Source: Apostichopus japonicus (Eukaryota; Echinodermata; Holothuroidea; Aspidochirotida; Stichopodidae). From it: a stretch of DNA of 64,000 bases. Made by a program: the position numbers and the translations under genes. Positions 14,501-24,147 of the stretch are shown piece after piece. Where the stretch lies: positions 4,440,501 to 4,504,500 of the forward strand of contig NC_092580.1 in the NCBI RefSeq assembly GCF_037975245.1. The letters run 5' to 3'. How positions within the stretch are numbered: position 1 is the first letter of the stretch; every line of letters starts with the position of its first letter. Below the pieces are notes generated by a model. The model was given only the letters and a program-made list of their open reading frames with translations. It made no database searches and had not been told where the DNA came from.

Positions 14501-17500
14501 GCATTGCAAGGCATGGACATAAAAATCTCCACAAAACCAGTTTAAATGGTTTGTGTTTTATAGCTATTGCTGCTTTGTTCTTCGCAGACATACAAGTTTT
14601 GACTTTCAGGCAGCGTGTCCGTTCATCGCTGAGACGGCCAGTCCAGGAATAAGATCAGCATTCGTGGTGAGTGACATCGACCTTTGAATTTTGTGGCCTA
14701 GCGGAACGATCGTCAAATACGATATTCTTTTGGGATAGATGATGTATGACACTAGAGCCTGCTGCTAATTGAACTTGGAATAGTCGAGTAGCGGTCGCCC
14801 AAAGTGTCTTTTGAGGGGTTGCCAAAAATGTGCTCTCAGACACACACAAAAAAAGACAGTACCTATAAATATCTTTCTTCAAACGGTATGAGCCCACACA
14901 GTATACTGAAGGCTGAACAACTGTTAATGATCTTCTCAAACTTCTGCATCAAGTCTTTTCTCATTGATGTAGCTCTGCTGAAGTTTATGGACTTTGGTTT
15001 GTAATAATATATGGAATATTGTATGGTTATGTGTATATAAAGTATCTACACAGCCTAGCATTTGTGTAACAATCTTGCTCTCATTTGTACGGCACGTTGC
15101 TTTTTCCGAGACCAGATCACATCTTTCTTGTGGTTTAATATCTATATATGCTGAAAGTGTTTTAATACCCTATACACAAATGAGAACAACTACATTAAAA
15201 AATGAAGGCTACATTCCTCATTTTAAAAGCGTGAAATGCCACAGTGTCCATTCATGTTCATATATGGTACTCTAGCTGGCATGCTTGAAACTGTACAATT
15301 GAATTTTTATTCCTCACAGCCCTCGTTTAGCTACCTCGCCAACCTGTGGTGGTGGATGTTCTCTGCCATGTGGTAAGTTTTTAGGTCTGTCATTTGTTTT
15401 TAGTTGTAATTTTATGGTCAAAATTTGAAAACCAGTATAAATAAATAATCCATTTTAGAGACAGGCAAAGCTTGGGAAAATAATAATGAAAATAATAATA
15501 ATAATAATATAATGATAATAATATAATAATAGTAGTAAAAGATTTGTAATGCGCACGTATCCACTAAGAAAATGGCGCCCAAGGCTCGTCGCATAAGGTG
15601 AGTTTTAATCTTCTTTTCAAAAGGAAACTGAGACACTCTAAGCAAAAAGGGACGAGAAGTAAAGAACTTGTGGAATATGGTAGAGAATTTGCAATAATCA
15701 GAAAAATATGTTTAATATCTGGTAGCTGGGGATATAAGTGAGATGTCGTGTAACTTGGTGTAGCATACACAAATAAAGAGAAATCCGCAGCATACAGAAA
15801 TGCAAATCATTCCCCCCCTCCCCTCCATTTTTTCAATAAAATTTAGTCTTTCATGGAGTTGTCTCTGTAATCCAGACCATGTACTGTACCTTTAGAGTTC
15901 CAGGAAATTAAGACAGTCTTGTAGCTGCTTGTTGGATTATTTTAGGACCCACTTTTCCCCATGAAATGTACGGTGTAGCACTGAGCTCACAATACCATCA
16001 CATTGGATAAAAGCTCAGCACCCACCCACCCCCCGACACAGCCCTGACCCTGCCCACTACCCCGCCCCCTACCGAGTATACTTATTACTTCACCTCATGG
16101 CCCTTCTTTTTGCACTCTTAATATACTCCATATTTTTCCAACCATCTCTACATTTTCTTGGGCTCGCATATTGACCAGTGAACCCCTCCCCAACCCCCCC
16201 CCTCCCCCCAGAAGCCACTCCTTCCCGTCAGGCATGTAACTAGTTTTTAAATCCAATCTTCTGCATCATTTGCTCTTTCAGGAATATGGTTACACACACG
16301 ATGTACGACCTGATAGTCTTTGGAATAACAGAACCATCTAGTAAGTTTCTATGTGGAGAAATTTGATACACAGATCTGCAACAGACTCAGTACATTATAA
16401 ATTAATTCATGTAGCTACAGTATTAACCCTGTACAAGCAGCATCGTTTAGAAAGTTTACACCCACAGTGAACATGCAATTAGAACAGATTATTTAAGGTA
16501 GGTTTAGGGTAGCTATAACACTAAGTGATGAGAGAGAAAGAGTTAAATTTTTGGGGGGTTGGGGAGGGGGAGGGGGAGGGGGGAGGTTTATCTTCAGGAA
16601 AATTCTTGCTTTAAGTTGAAATGTCTCATTAAAAACTAAGAAAAGTACTAGACTGTAGCTAATCATTTTTTTCAATGCTGCTCAGAGAATGCCAAGGGAA
16701 TTACTTCATCATACTTGTAAAAATTCTGTAGTTGTTTGCATGAAACCGACTTATCTTTTGTGGTTCCACCATGACGTCACACATCAACGCACCATCTATG
16801 TTTGATGAGTAATATCTATGTAGCATCACATATCTGACATCACTACAAGAAATCAAATATATCTTTTGATATGGTTCCTCCATGATATTACACATCAAAG
16901 CACCATATATGTTATGGAGTGTTAGCTCAGTGGTTAACGCCGGTGCCTTTCAATCTTAAGGTCCCAAGTTCGAGTCACTCCAAGATTAATGTGTGTCGTC
17001 CAGTTACAGAGTTGTTGACAATTGACAATTCATAATCATGGACATTAAAATATGAATCTTAGAGACTGACTTCGGTCAGCTTGCAGCTTTGATAAGCCAA
17101 TGATGGCTTCTTTGCAAGTTCCTGCTTGCAGGAGGATCTAAAATATATACAAATACATACATATGTTTGATGAGTAATATCTAAGTAGCATCACATATCT
17201 GACATCACCACAAGAAATCAAATATATCTTTTGATATGGTTCCTCCATGATATTACACATCAAAGCACCATATATGCTTCATGAGTAGTATCATATTTAG
17301 CACCACATATGCAGCATTACATAGTTCAAAAATCATATCTGTTCATGTGGAGACACTTCATGACATCACACATCCAATGCACTATGTTTCAATGTGTATT
17401 TCTGTCATGACATGACATAGTAACTCCAATCAAATGATAAAGCTGTATTTGGGCATCGCATGTTTGGGAAATGTTATAGTATTATAAATGTTGCTGAATG

Positions 17501-19885
17501 TCTTGGAGGAGTGAGTAGGTACAGAAACATACACTGTCTATTTGACTGAACTTTAGTCACGCCATCTAACAACACTAGAATGTCATATCACCGCCAATCC
17601 ATCAATTTTTCCATTCTTTTTCTTCTACTTAAAAAGTTGTGACTGCTCAAACAGCAGCTGAGGGCAAAAATGTCAGCTGCATAATGACACAGACTCAGTA
17701 TGCTTTCGGAGAATCTGCAGTGAATATGACTGGCATTGAGACCTGTTCTCATAGGAACTCGCCGAAGGAATGTGACAGGTAAGACCCCATCGTAACATTA
17801 TTTATCGATTACCGCACTACTACATTCATGTCGGCCTCATTCAAGGTGAATAGGTCGAAGGTCATGTATTCAAGATCTCTGTTGTCATGGATGATCACAG
17901 TATGTTGATTCATGCAGCCAATAGGTATATTTAACTTTATGTTAGGTTATGACCTATATTCAAATTATTAATCATTTAATCATAAATTGACAAACTTCTC
18001 TCTGTTCTCCCTGCTTCCCCCCGCCCCTTGCTCCCTCCGGAACAAAGTGGGTGGAGCAAAGGATTGCAGGAGTTCAGTTATGATAGAGTTGAAGAGTTCA
18101 CAGTCCGGACTTAGACTCGGATTCAGGGTGCACTGGACTCATACTTGCCTCAGACTGGGTCTGCATTGGACTAGATCTCAGACTTGGACATATCTGTTGG
18201 AGAGAGCCTCTGTTTGTCTGTTGGTTTCTATTATCACTACTGCAGTGACATGTCTTTTCTTTGCCAACAGGAGATGGTTTTCAGCGCAGGTCTCCAAAAC
18301 GAACCTTCTTCTACTCTTTGTGAATCCTAGATGCCCGACCTCCGAGTGCGCAAAGATTACCGTCAGACAGGTGCCTCAAGAGGCCAGTGCACATATCCTT
18401 TTACGGAAGAAAAGAGAGATATTAAACAAATCTAAAAAACGAAAAAGTCCAGTATTTTAGCTGAGACGTTTTTAGTTTATTTTAAAAGTGTGGATAAGAA
18501 ATTTATTTATGACTCCCATATCCAAAAAGCATTACAATTTCAGAATTGGTAGTATTAAAACAGCATGGTGGGGTTAAACTAGCGTAAAGGGTAATTTATT
18601 CCTAGGACTAGTCTAGCGAAGGTTTCTCTGTGACAGTTTTGATGCACTGGAAAATGTACCAATTTATAAATCAACTTGACTCCTGCCCTGCCCTGCCCTG
18701 CCCTGCCCACCCCCCCCCAAAAAAAAAGATTACATAGTTAATATTTTGTCTTTGAAAGTTCCTTTTGAATGCAAGCATTATAGTATGTATAACACCATAT
18801 TGCAAGGTACCACATATTGGCAGTTTAAAAGCCCCTAAGTATCTTGAAAAGCCAAAGAAAACGTGGACAGTATAGTTAGTAGACTTATAGTTTCTTAGGA
18901 TGTAGTTTGCTTTGAGCAATATATTTTGTATCCTTCTTTTTAATATTATCACCCTTTTTCAATCCAAACGCCCCTATGGTTCCTTGACTGTGATGTGTAC
19001 AAGAAACAAACCCTTGTTTCGTCACTCCACGATACAGAAGAAGACCGCCCGAAAATTGTTACGATTACAATCCCAACGTAAGTTGTCTTTGTTCACCGTT
19101 TTGACATTCTTTCTTTTTCATCGCTAATTTTGCTCCGTTTATGAAATTATACTCCTGCCAAATTTCATGACAAAGATGCTGATTATTATTTTTTCTTGTT
19201 TTCTTGTTATTTTGTGAAATAGAAATTGTAAAAGAGGATTAATACAAGGAACTCAGATGTTGACAAAGTGATCTTATTTTGATGAGATTTTGGGTTATTA
19301 ATGTGTTATAGCATCAACTGTTTTAAGTCAAGTTAAAAGAAAACTCAACTTTCAATCTCACAAATATATTTTGTTTCTGAGAAATCCAGCGGGACGTTAA
19401 TTTGCATAGTCTGTCCGTATTAAAATGAGAGCAATCGAAAGTATGTAAACATGCCTCAAGTATTTTACATTTAGCTTCCTTCTTTCATCCTGAACACTTT
19501 CACCAATGTGGAGCGTTGGGACGTTAATTTGCATAATCTGTCCGTTTTAAAAGTTCAGTTAATATATTTCGCATAAACATAGACCTTCAAAAACAGTGCA
19601 GAAATGATATATACAGGATACAAGAAACAACATTAAATGTTTATCACAGCTAGAAAGCTAAAATGAGAGCAATCTAAAGTTTGTGAAAGCCTCAAGTAGT
19701 TTACATATAGCTTCCTTCTTTCATCTTGAATACCTTCACCACCTTGGAGCTTTTTTGACGTTTTGTTTAATATTCATTTTCAGGAGAGTTCAATATGTTC
19801 CAAAGGTGTGTCAGTGACTATACCCAGGTCATTCACGGTGACCCTCTTACTCCTGGGTCTGGCGAGCAGATATCTTTCTTACTGA
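1114..19885 (+). CDS. CACNA2D: Voltage-gated calcium channel alpha2-delta subunit, C-terminal half (21 exons)
   Basis: Auxiliary subunit that promotes surface trafficking of high-voltage-activated Ca2+ channels and acts on the outer face of the plasma membrane. My exons are 1114-1185, 1768-1839, 4259-4320, 5235-5308, 6170-6227, 6526-6608, 7825-7924, 9081-9143, 9918-10039, 10914-10988, 11727-11788, 12110-12154, 13761-13832, 14023-14093, 14588-14666, 15320-15372, 16282-16340, 17637-17778, 18271-18386, 19004-19077 and 19784-19885. They use AG/GT sites, keep phase throughout and total 1656 nt (551 codons plus stop). Diagnostic segments resembling vertebrate alpha2-delta are KQMIDGKTGSETF, SSDERYVEE, YLLDDGGFIISTSAED, VGRFFGEVDGRVM and TPRYRRRPPENC. 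They cover the Pfam VGCC_alpha2 region and delta. Spacing and words such as MIDG and YYRRPL look closer to alpha2-delta-1/2 than to 3/4, which is inference. The N-terminal half is outside the window. The gene is convergent with the adhesion GPCR downstream. Confidence 0.93.
4259..9143 (+). CDS. CACNA2D: alpha2-delta exons 3-8 (Cache-proximal and VGCC_alpha2 region)
   Basis: Exons 4259-4320, 5235-5308, 6170-6227, 6526-6608, 7825-7924 and 9081-9143. They encode RYVEEVDMTYSFTFINKTTF, then SVALAQPFFDLVQFAP, then HVVLIAPWSFCESLKAE, a Cys-containing helical stretch with CDMEAINKLWGDAL, and IRSIFVATQGGLSRFAPE. The last matches the family pattern of an RF/VT strand followed by GGxxR. The first exon begins exactly where DER of the preceding exon predicts, although the open frame extends about 120 nt further upstream. 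The acceptor after TCCATCAACAG is chosen because it alone joins in phase. Confidence 0.88.
6228..6525 (+). repeat. Pyrimidine-rich minisatellite filling a short alpha2-delta intron
   Basis: The 298-nt intron between exons 5 and 6 is mostly irregular copies of a C/T-rich unit containing CATCTTCTCCATGTCCCCC. It leaves all forward frames largely open (for example 6206-6616), but those are read-throughs of the intron and not protein. Confidence 0.75.
7080..7480. repeat. Degenerate direct repeats in alpha2-delta intron
   Basis: Words such as AATCTGTAGTATTTGACAG, TGAAACTTCAGCTC and AATGAAATCAAATATTT recur two or three times across this AT-rich intron, showing an old local tandem duplication. Confidence 0.5.
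8255..8720. repeat. Tandem triplication, roughly 150-bp unit
   Basis: Three diverged copies of a unit containing TAGATATTTAGAGG, CATCATGTCACTGCCAGATA, AACCTGTAACAAACTATGAC and a following CATGTT lie head to tail inside the intron between exons 7 and 8. Confidence 0.65.
8729..8820. repeat. AAT-repeat-headed interspersed repeat relic
   Basis: An ATAATAATAATACTAATAAT tract runs into AACTTATAAAGCGCTAAAAT and AATAGCGCTGTACAA. The AAT tract plus AAGCGCT...AGCGCT layout looks like a degraded interspersed repeat. A similar AAT-tract-headed relic lies at 15483-15600. Confidence 0.35.
9918..16340 (+). CDS. CACNA2D: alpha2-delta exons 9-17
   Basis: Exons 9918-10039, 10914-10988, 11727-11788, 12110-12154, 13761-13832, 14023-14093, 14588-14666, 15320-15372 and 16282-16340. 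They encode DPWEQNYYRRPLYKPDTYIF, the AVVGAILNAQTFEEFW strand and helix (counterpart of VVGIKIDVNSW), and YCFQNTSAQHCYLLDDGGFI, which holds the conserved Cys pair. Next come GRFFGEVDGRVMQSLV, the aromatic FDFQAACPF and the LANLWWWMFSAMW helix. Several introns contain only AT-rich sequence and microsatellites. Confidence 0.9.
11391..11558. repeat. AT-rich microsatellite
   Basis: Interrupted TA/ATT repeats are followed by about 70 bp of uninterrupted (TA)n, ending near 11557, inside the intron between exons 10 and 11. Confidence 0.9.
12808..12848. repeat. Short perfect palindrome
   Basis: ATATCTGGTT (12811-12820) and AACCAGATAT (12839-12848) form a 10-bp stem with an 18-nt loop. Related GCTAACAG/CTGGTTAGC words nearby suggest remnants of a small inverted-repeat element. 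The rest of the long intron 12155-13760 shows no gene; the open frame at 13079-13435 has no recognisable protein. Confidence 0.4.
15483..15600. repeat. AAT microsatellite with repeat relic
   Basis: An AATAATAATAATAAT-type tract is followed by TTTGTAATGCGCACGTATCC and GGCGCCCAAGGCTCG. The sequence has the layout of an interspersed repeat but no terminal structure could be defined. Confidence 0.35.
16797..17276 (+). repeat. 115-bp direct duplication interrupted by the SINE
   Basis: The segment 16797-16911, starting TATGTTTGATGAG and ending CACCATATATG, recurs almost exactly at 17162-17276. The SINE sits between the copies. Further diverged fragments (CACATCAACGCACCATCTATG upstream, and others to about 17400) suggest the SINE landed in a pre-existing minisatellite. 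The duplication is far too long to be a target-site duplication. Confidence 0.8.
16916..17160 (+). mobile_element. tRNA-derived SINE, forward copy
   Basis: The head carries RNA polymerase III promoter elements: A box TAGCTCAGTGG (16923-16933) and B box core GTTCGAGTC (16968-16976). The ends GGAGTG (16916-16921) and CACTCC can still pair like an acceptor stem. A body of about 170 bp follows, containing GACTTCGGTCAGCTTGCAGC and CTGCTTGCAGGAGGATCT, then an ATACAAATACATACAT tail. A second copy of the same body lies on the other strand at 26593-26800, which identifies it as a dispersed element rather than a functional tRNA gene. Confidence 0.85.
17637..19885 (+). CDS. CACNA2D: alpha2-delta C-terminal exons 18-21, cysteine-rich delta region and anchor signal
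   Basis: Exons 17637-17778, 18271-18386, 19004-19077 and 19784-19885. They encode CIMTQTQYAFGESAVNMTG, then SKTNLLLLFVNPRCP, TPRYRRRPPENCYDYNP, and a terminal exon starting ESSICSKGVSV and ending in the hydrophobic VTLLLLGLASRYLSY before TGA (19883-19885). A small-residue region followed by a short hydrophobic tail with no cytoplasmic extension is the arrangement expected of GPI-anchored alpha2-delta. The exon 19 donor (GCCA/GTGCAC at 18386/18387) is weak. It is chosen because it gives the required phase into TNPC; CAG/GTGCCT at 18370 would not join to this acceptor in frame. Confidence 0.85.
19384..19765 (+). repeat. Two-copy direct repeat in the last alpha2-delta intron
   Basis: GGGACGTTAATTTGCATA, followed by TCTGTCCGT, occurs twice. 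The tract with AAAATGAGAGCAATC, GCCTCAAGTA and TTAGCTTCCTTCTTTCATC also occurs twice, giving an interleaved duplication of about 200 bp just upstream of the terminal exon. Confidence 0.65.
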
Positions 19886-22800
19886 TGACTATTCCACCAG
19901 CTGTACATGGCAGTGCCTATAAAAGGAATTATATAGATCCTATACTTTGTTTTCCACACGACATTTACCCTGTGTTATTAACCCTTCTTTCATTTTATCC
20001 ATGATTTTTGGACTTTTCACCATGATCATTTATTTCAAATGTGAAATGTTATTCAGATCTGTACTATTATGGAATACAAAGAAGGGCAACTAGTTTAATT
20101 GGGAAGTCCTGATGTATGTAATCGCAATTGTAGGCTTTGTTTGACTTCCTATCACAATAACATTATGCAGTACTTTGTCAAATTGTGTATGGTTAGATCT
20201 TCTTTGATTCAAACGTAATGCCATCGTCAGTCTGCACTGTAGATTATTGCAGTGATGGTGCTCTGAAATGCATTATATTCTAACAAACAAAAAAACATGT
20301 TGTTTGAATCATACATGCTTTACATTCTGTCACTAACTCCTCCAGTCCTTATGAAGTTGTTTACACAATTTCATCGCAATTTAATCAAGGAAATTGCGGT
20401 ACTCCTCTCTTGCTTCGGTCTTGATGTTAATTAGGAAAGCAATGTGTGACATCACCCGGTATAGAACTTTTACGGTCTGCGATATATATGGAACATCCGA
20501 AGATAAGTAGAATGTCAGTTTACTGTTGTATTCAATGTCGTAATGTGTCGCCCTTTCGGCTTCCATTTTATATCAAAACACATGGTTTTAATTGTTTCTG
20601 CAAGTTGTCTTTGGTTTAGACATTTCTTCAAACGTCATTAGATGATATATTGCTTTGTTCTGTTTGACGGACGACACGGTTTATCTCAGTTCCGTTCAAC
20701 CCAAGACCATACTACACAGACCCAATATGTTTAGTTTGGCAGATATATTTATTGTTCTCCACCGGTTATAGACAGTAAAAAAACAGGAACAACTCTATGA
20801 TAAATCACTCAGTGTGAAAATTGATACAACAGAGAGAGGAACACACATTGTCCATGTGCCTTTAAAGGTTTGCAGGATGGTAAAAATGCTCAATTGGGAT
20901 TAGCGTTAGTAGTCTAGACCTTAATGAATCTTGTTCATACTAAGATGCGTTCTTTATCATAGGATCGTTCCCCTCTTTTGGGGGTACAATACGTCAAAAG
21001 CTGCAAGGATACCATTTTTCTGACATGTTTTTCAGTGTGTTTAAGCCTATACATTGTTTAAAGTTTCTGGAGAGTTGCTCCTTTCTTCGTTTATACGCAC
21101 CTATTTAATGACATTGTATCATCAATTTTTTGGTTAAATTGTTACCTTTACCCCTCGGTAATTGTAGTGAACTTGCTGGATTTAATTATGTGCAATAAAG
21201 ATCCCAGTACCAGTCCACCCCCCACCCCACCCCAACCCTAAAACATTTCATGTCAGGTGGCATCTGCTGATGCTATTCCCATGATGTTTATTCATGATGG
21301 ATCCCCATTACTTTAATACGGAATCTGATAATAAATGTGGAAGGTTCAAAGAAGTCAAACAGATCATTTTAGTACAATGATGCCTCTAAGAATATAAATT
21401 TCCAATTTTCTTGTTGTAGTAGTAATGTGATTCTTGATTAATTTACAATCTGTAATATCAGTATTTCTAGATTTACAGAAATGATGAATGTTTGTTTATT
21501 ATCTCTGTTTTTGGTGGGGGAGGGCTGAGGGGGGGGGGGGGGTTGGAGGGGTTCATTAGATGTTATGTTTTATTTACAACATCTACTAGTGTTGTCAGGA
21601 TTACAATTTTCTTAAGTGCCATATCTAGAAAACCAAAAACAGAACAACAAATTCAGGAGAGAAGGGGGAAAAAAAGGAAAACCTTTAGATTGCTGTGAGT
21701 TGAGTAAGGAAGTCTCAGCAAATTGTGATCTTGTCGTTGCCTTGTGGGATATTTTGTGATACTATCTTTTCACTTGGGGAAGTATAGTTTATTTATGAAT
21801 TATTAAAGATATGATACATAATTTGTTAGAGATGATTGTATACAACAGTTTCATTGTTTCTCTTTGCACTCGGAAACTGCATAAATAAAAACAGTTTCTT
21901 TCAACAATGTTTTGTACATATATACCAGTCAGAATGTTTTATATTTCTCTATATTTAAAATGTTTATCAAGGATCTTTAATAACCATTATATCCGTCATC
22001 AATATTATTCTCTCTCCATTATTCTCAGTTAGTTTCATATATTGCATTTGAATTTATTTAGTTAAATTTCATATTTCATTGATTGATATATAGATATAAG
22101 CTGTCTCAAATTTAGTTTTTTTTTAGTGCATCAATTCTTTCCATGCACCATTTTCCATGCTTAATGTAATTGGTGGGGCATTAAAGTTAAACATGTTTTG
22201 TTTTTTCTTAATTTTTATTATGAACCAATGAGCGATATAAATTTGTAACATAAAATTTGCAATTTGTTTTTGGATGTATCAATAGGCTATCATGATTTTT
22301 GTGAGAAAATGAAATTAACTTGATTGAAATTGTTTTTGAATGTTTCTTTTCGTTCTTCTTGATGTTGAATGAGGTTCTTAGATCTCTCACGTTCCTCTTC
22401 AAAGTGGTGAGTTGTCTGTTGTCCTACAACTCTAGGTATGTCTATCTTGTAGCTTTTTGCATGCTTCTTCTTTTCTACTATCAAGTAATGCAAGGGGACT
22501 GTGTGCAATAAAAACTGTATTACAGTTGGGCTGAAAAGTATTTCCTTGCAGTATCTGTTCTTCATGATCAGGCTGTATTCATACCTCTTAATGTCAACTT
22601 CTCTTTTAAGCGGAGAAGATCCTTAGTACATCTTCTACATCCAGTACCTGGCGTGCATTTTCTGCGTAATTACTGTTGCAATGCAGCTGTATACATACCC
22701 CTGTGTAGGATACTTTGGTCGCTACCAAGATGGAGAGAATTTTTATTTTTTAGTAGCTGTTGACAATGGCTTCAGTTCAGGTTCAAAAGTGTATCTGGTC

Positions 22801-23655
22801 TGAACCTCATGTTACAGCAGATTCTCTATATAAATCCAAGATATATAACAAAGCTTAACACCAATAAACCAATATCTGTTAGATTAGTCAGGAATGAATC
22901 AGGAATGAAAGCAGTGCAGTTTGACTTTATGAATCAATCCATTTCATGATCCAGAAATAAGTGACCTAAATATCCTGCAATTTGAAGTTATCAGTTTCAT
23001 AGAATAGAAGTCTGTGGGGTAGATGAAAACTGTATGGATAAAGTTTATTGGATGGACATTATAAGCTTGGACAACCTGTTGTTTAGATTTGTTGTTCACA
23101 GCGTACTGTTGTTAGATTTGTTGATCACGATGAGAGAAGAAAGAATTATCCTGCAGTTACAAGTTTTGCAGATGCTTTTATTTGCAAATTAAATTTCTGG
23201 TTGATCATCCTATCAGGCACATAGCCAGGAATTATTAGTAGGAGGAACACCAATTATTTCAGCAGGAGACACCTAAATTATAGTAGGAGGGATGCAATAC
23301 TTGTATCCTGTGACTTGTGAACATTATTGCATACATGATGGTGGCACAGATCAGTGGGGGGGGGGGGTGGGGGAGATGGGTGGGGAGGGTATGCTGCACA
23401 GCAATCTGTATGGAGAGGACCACCCTCTTGATCCCCAGTCTAGCTTCAGGCCTCTGTCTTATCCTCCCTGTTAGAGCTTCTCTGCTTTCTGTATTTATGT
23501 TTACTATGCAAAACTGGATTAGCCACTCTTTATTTTCATTTGATCAGTTAAATATATTTAAGATCAGTTTATGCTTAATGAATATGGTGTGTGGTTTTAT
23601 TGAAGTGTTATGTAATTAAGGATTTAAAGTTGAAATAAATTTTAATTTATCTTGA
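19886..23655 (+). other. Presumed alpha2-delta 3' UTR and downstream DNA with candidate polyadenylation signals
   Basis: No gene is recognisable after the TGA at 19883-19885. AATAAA hexamers occur at 21194-21199, 21884-21889, 22507-22512 and 23634-23639. Which of them ends the transcript cannot be told from sequence alone. The stretch also contains oligo-G runs near 21531 and 23358. Short open frames here are not supported as genes. Confidence 0.4.
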
Positions 23656-23697
23656 AATATGAGTTTTCTTCCTTTTGTCCTTTTGTTTTTCTCACAA

Positions 23698-24147
23698 CAC
23701 AGCTTCATTAGTATGTGCATGAACCATGCTTCAAAGCTTGATTAGTATGGGCATGAACCACTATATCTGCTGTGCTTCAAAGCTTGATTAGTATGGGCAT
23801 GAACCACTATATCTGCTGTGCTTCAAAGCTTGATTAGTATGGGCATGAACCACTATATCTGCTGTGCTTCAAAGCTCCATTGGTATGTGCAATAACTACT
23901 ATCTGCTGTGCTTCAAAGCTTGATTAGTATGGCATGAACCACTATATCTGCTGTGCTTCAAAGCTTGATTAGTATGGGCATACACTACTTTCTACTGTGC
24001 TTCAAAGCTTGAATAGTATGGGCATGAACCACTATATCTGCTGTGCTTCAAAGCTATATTAGTATGGGCATGAACAACTATCTGATGTGCTTTAAAGCTT
24101 GATTAGTATGGCATGAACCACTCTGCTGTGCTTCAAAGCTTCATTGA
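23698..24147 (+). repeat. 46-bp minisatellite
   Basis: About nine or ten copies of a unit containing AAAGCTTGATTAGTATGGGC, then ATGAACCACTATATCTGCTG, then TGCTTC. Some copies are shortened or diverged. Confidence 0.9.

Noticed and set aside
16916-16985. Functional tRNA gene
   Set aside because: A and B boxes and an acceptor-like stem are present, but a long shared body and a second dispersed copy show it is a SINE head.
23698-24147. CRISPR-like array
   Set aside because: The repeats are contiguous 46-bp tandem units without unique spacers, in an animal genome; it is a minisatellite.
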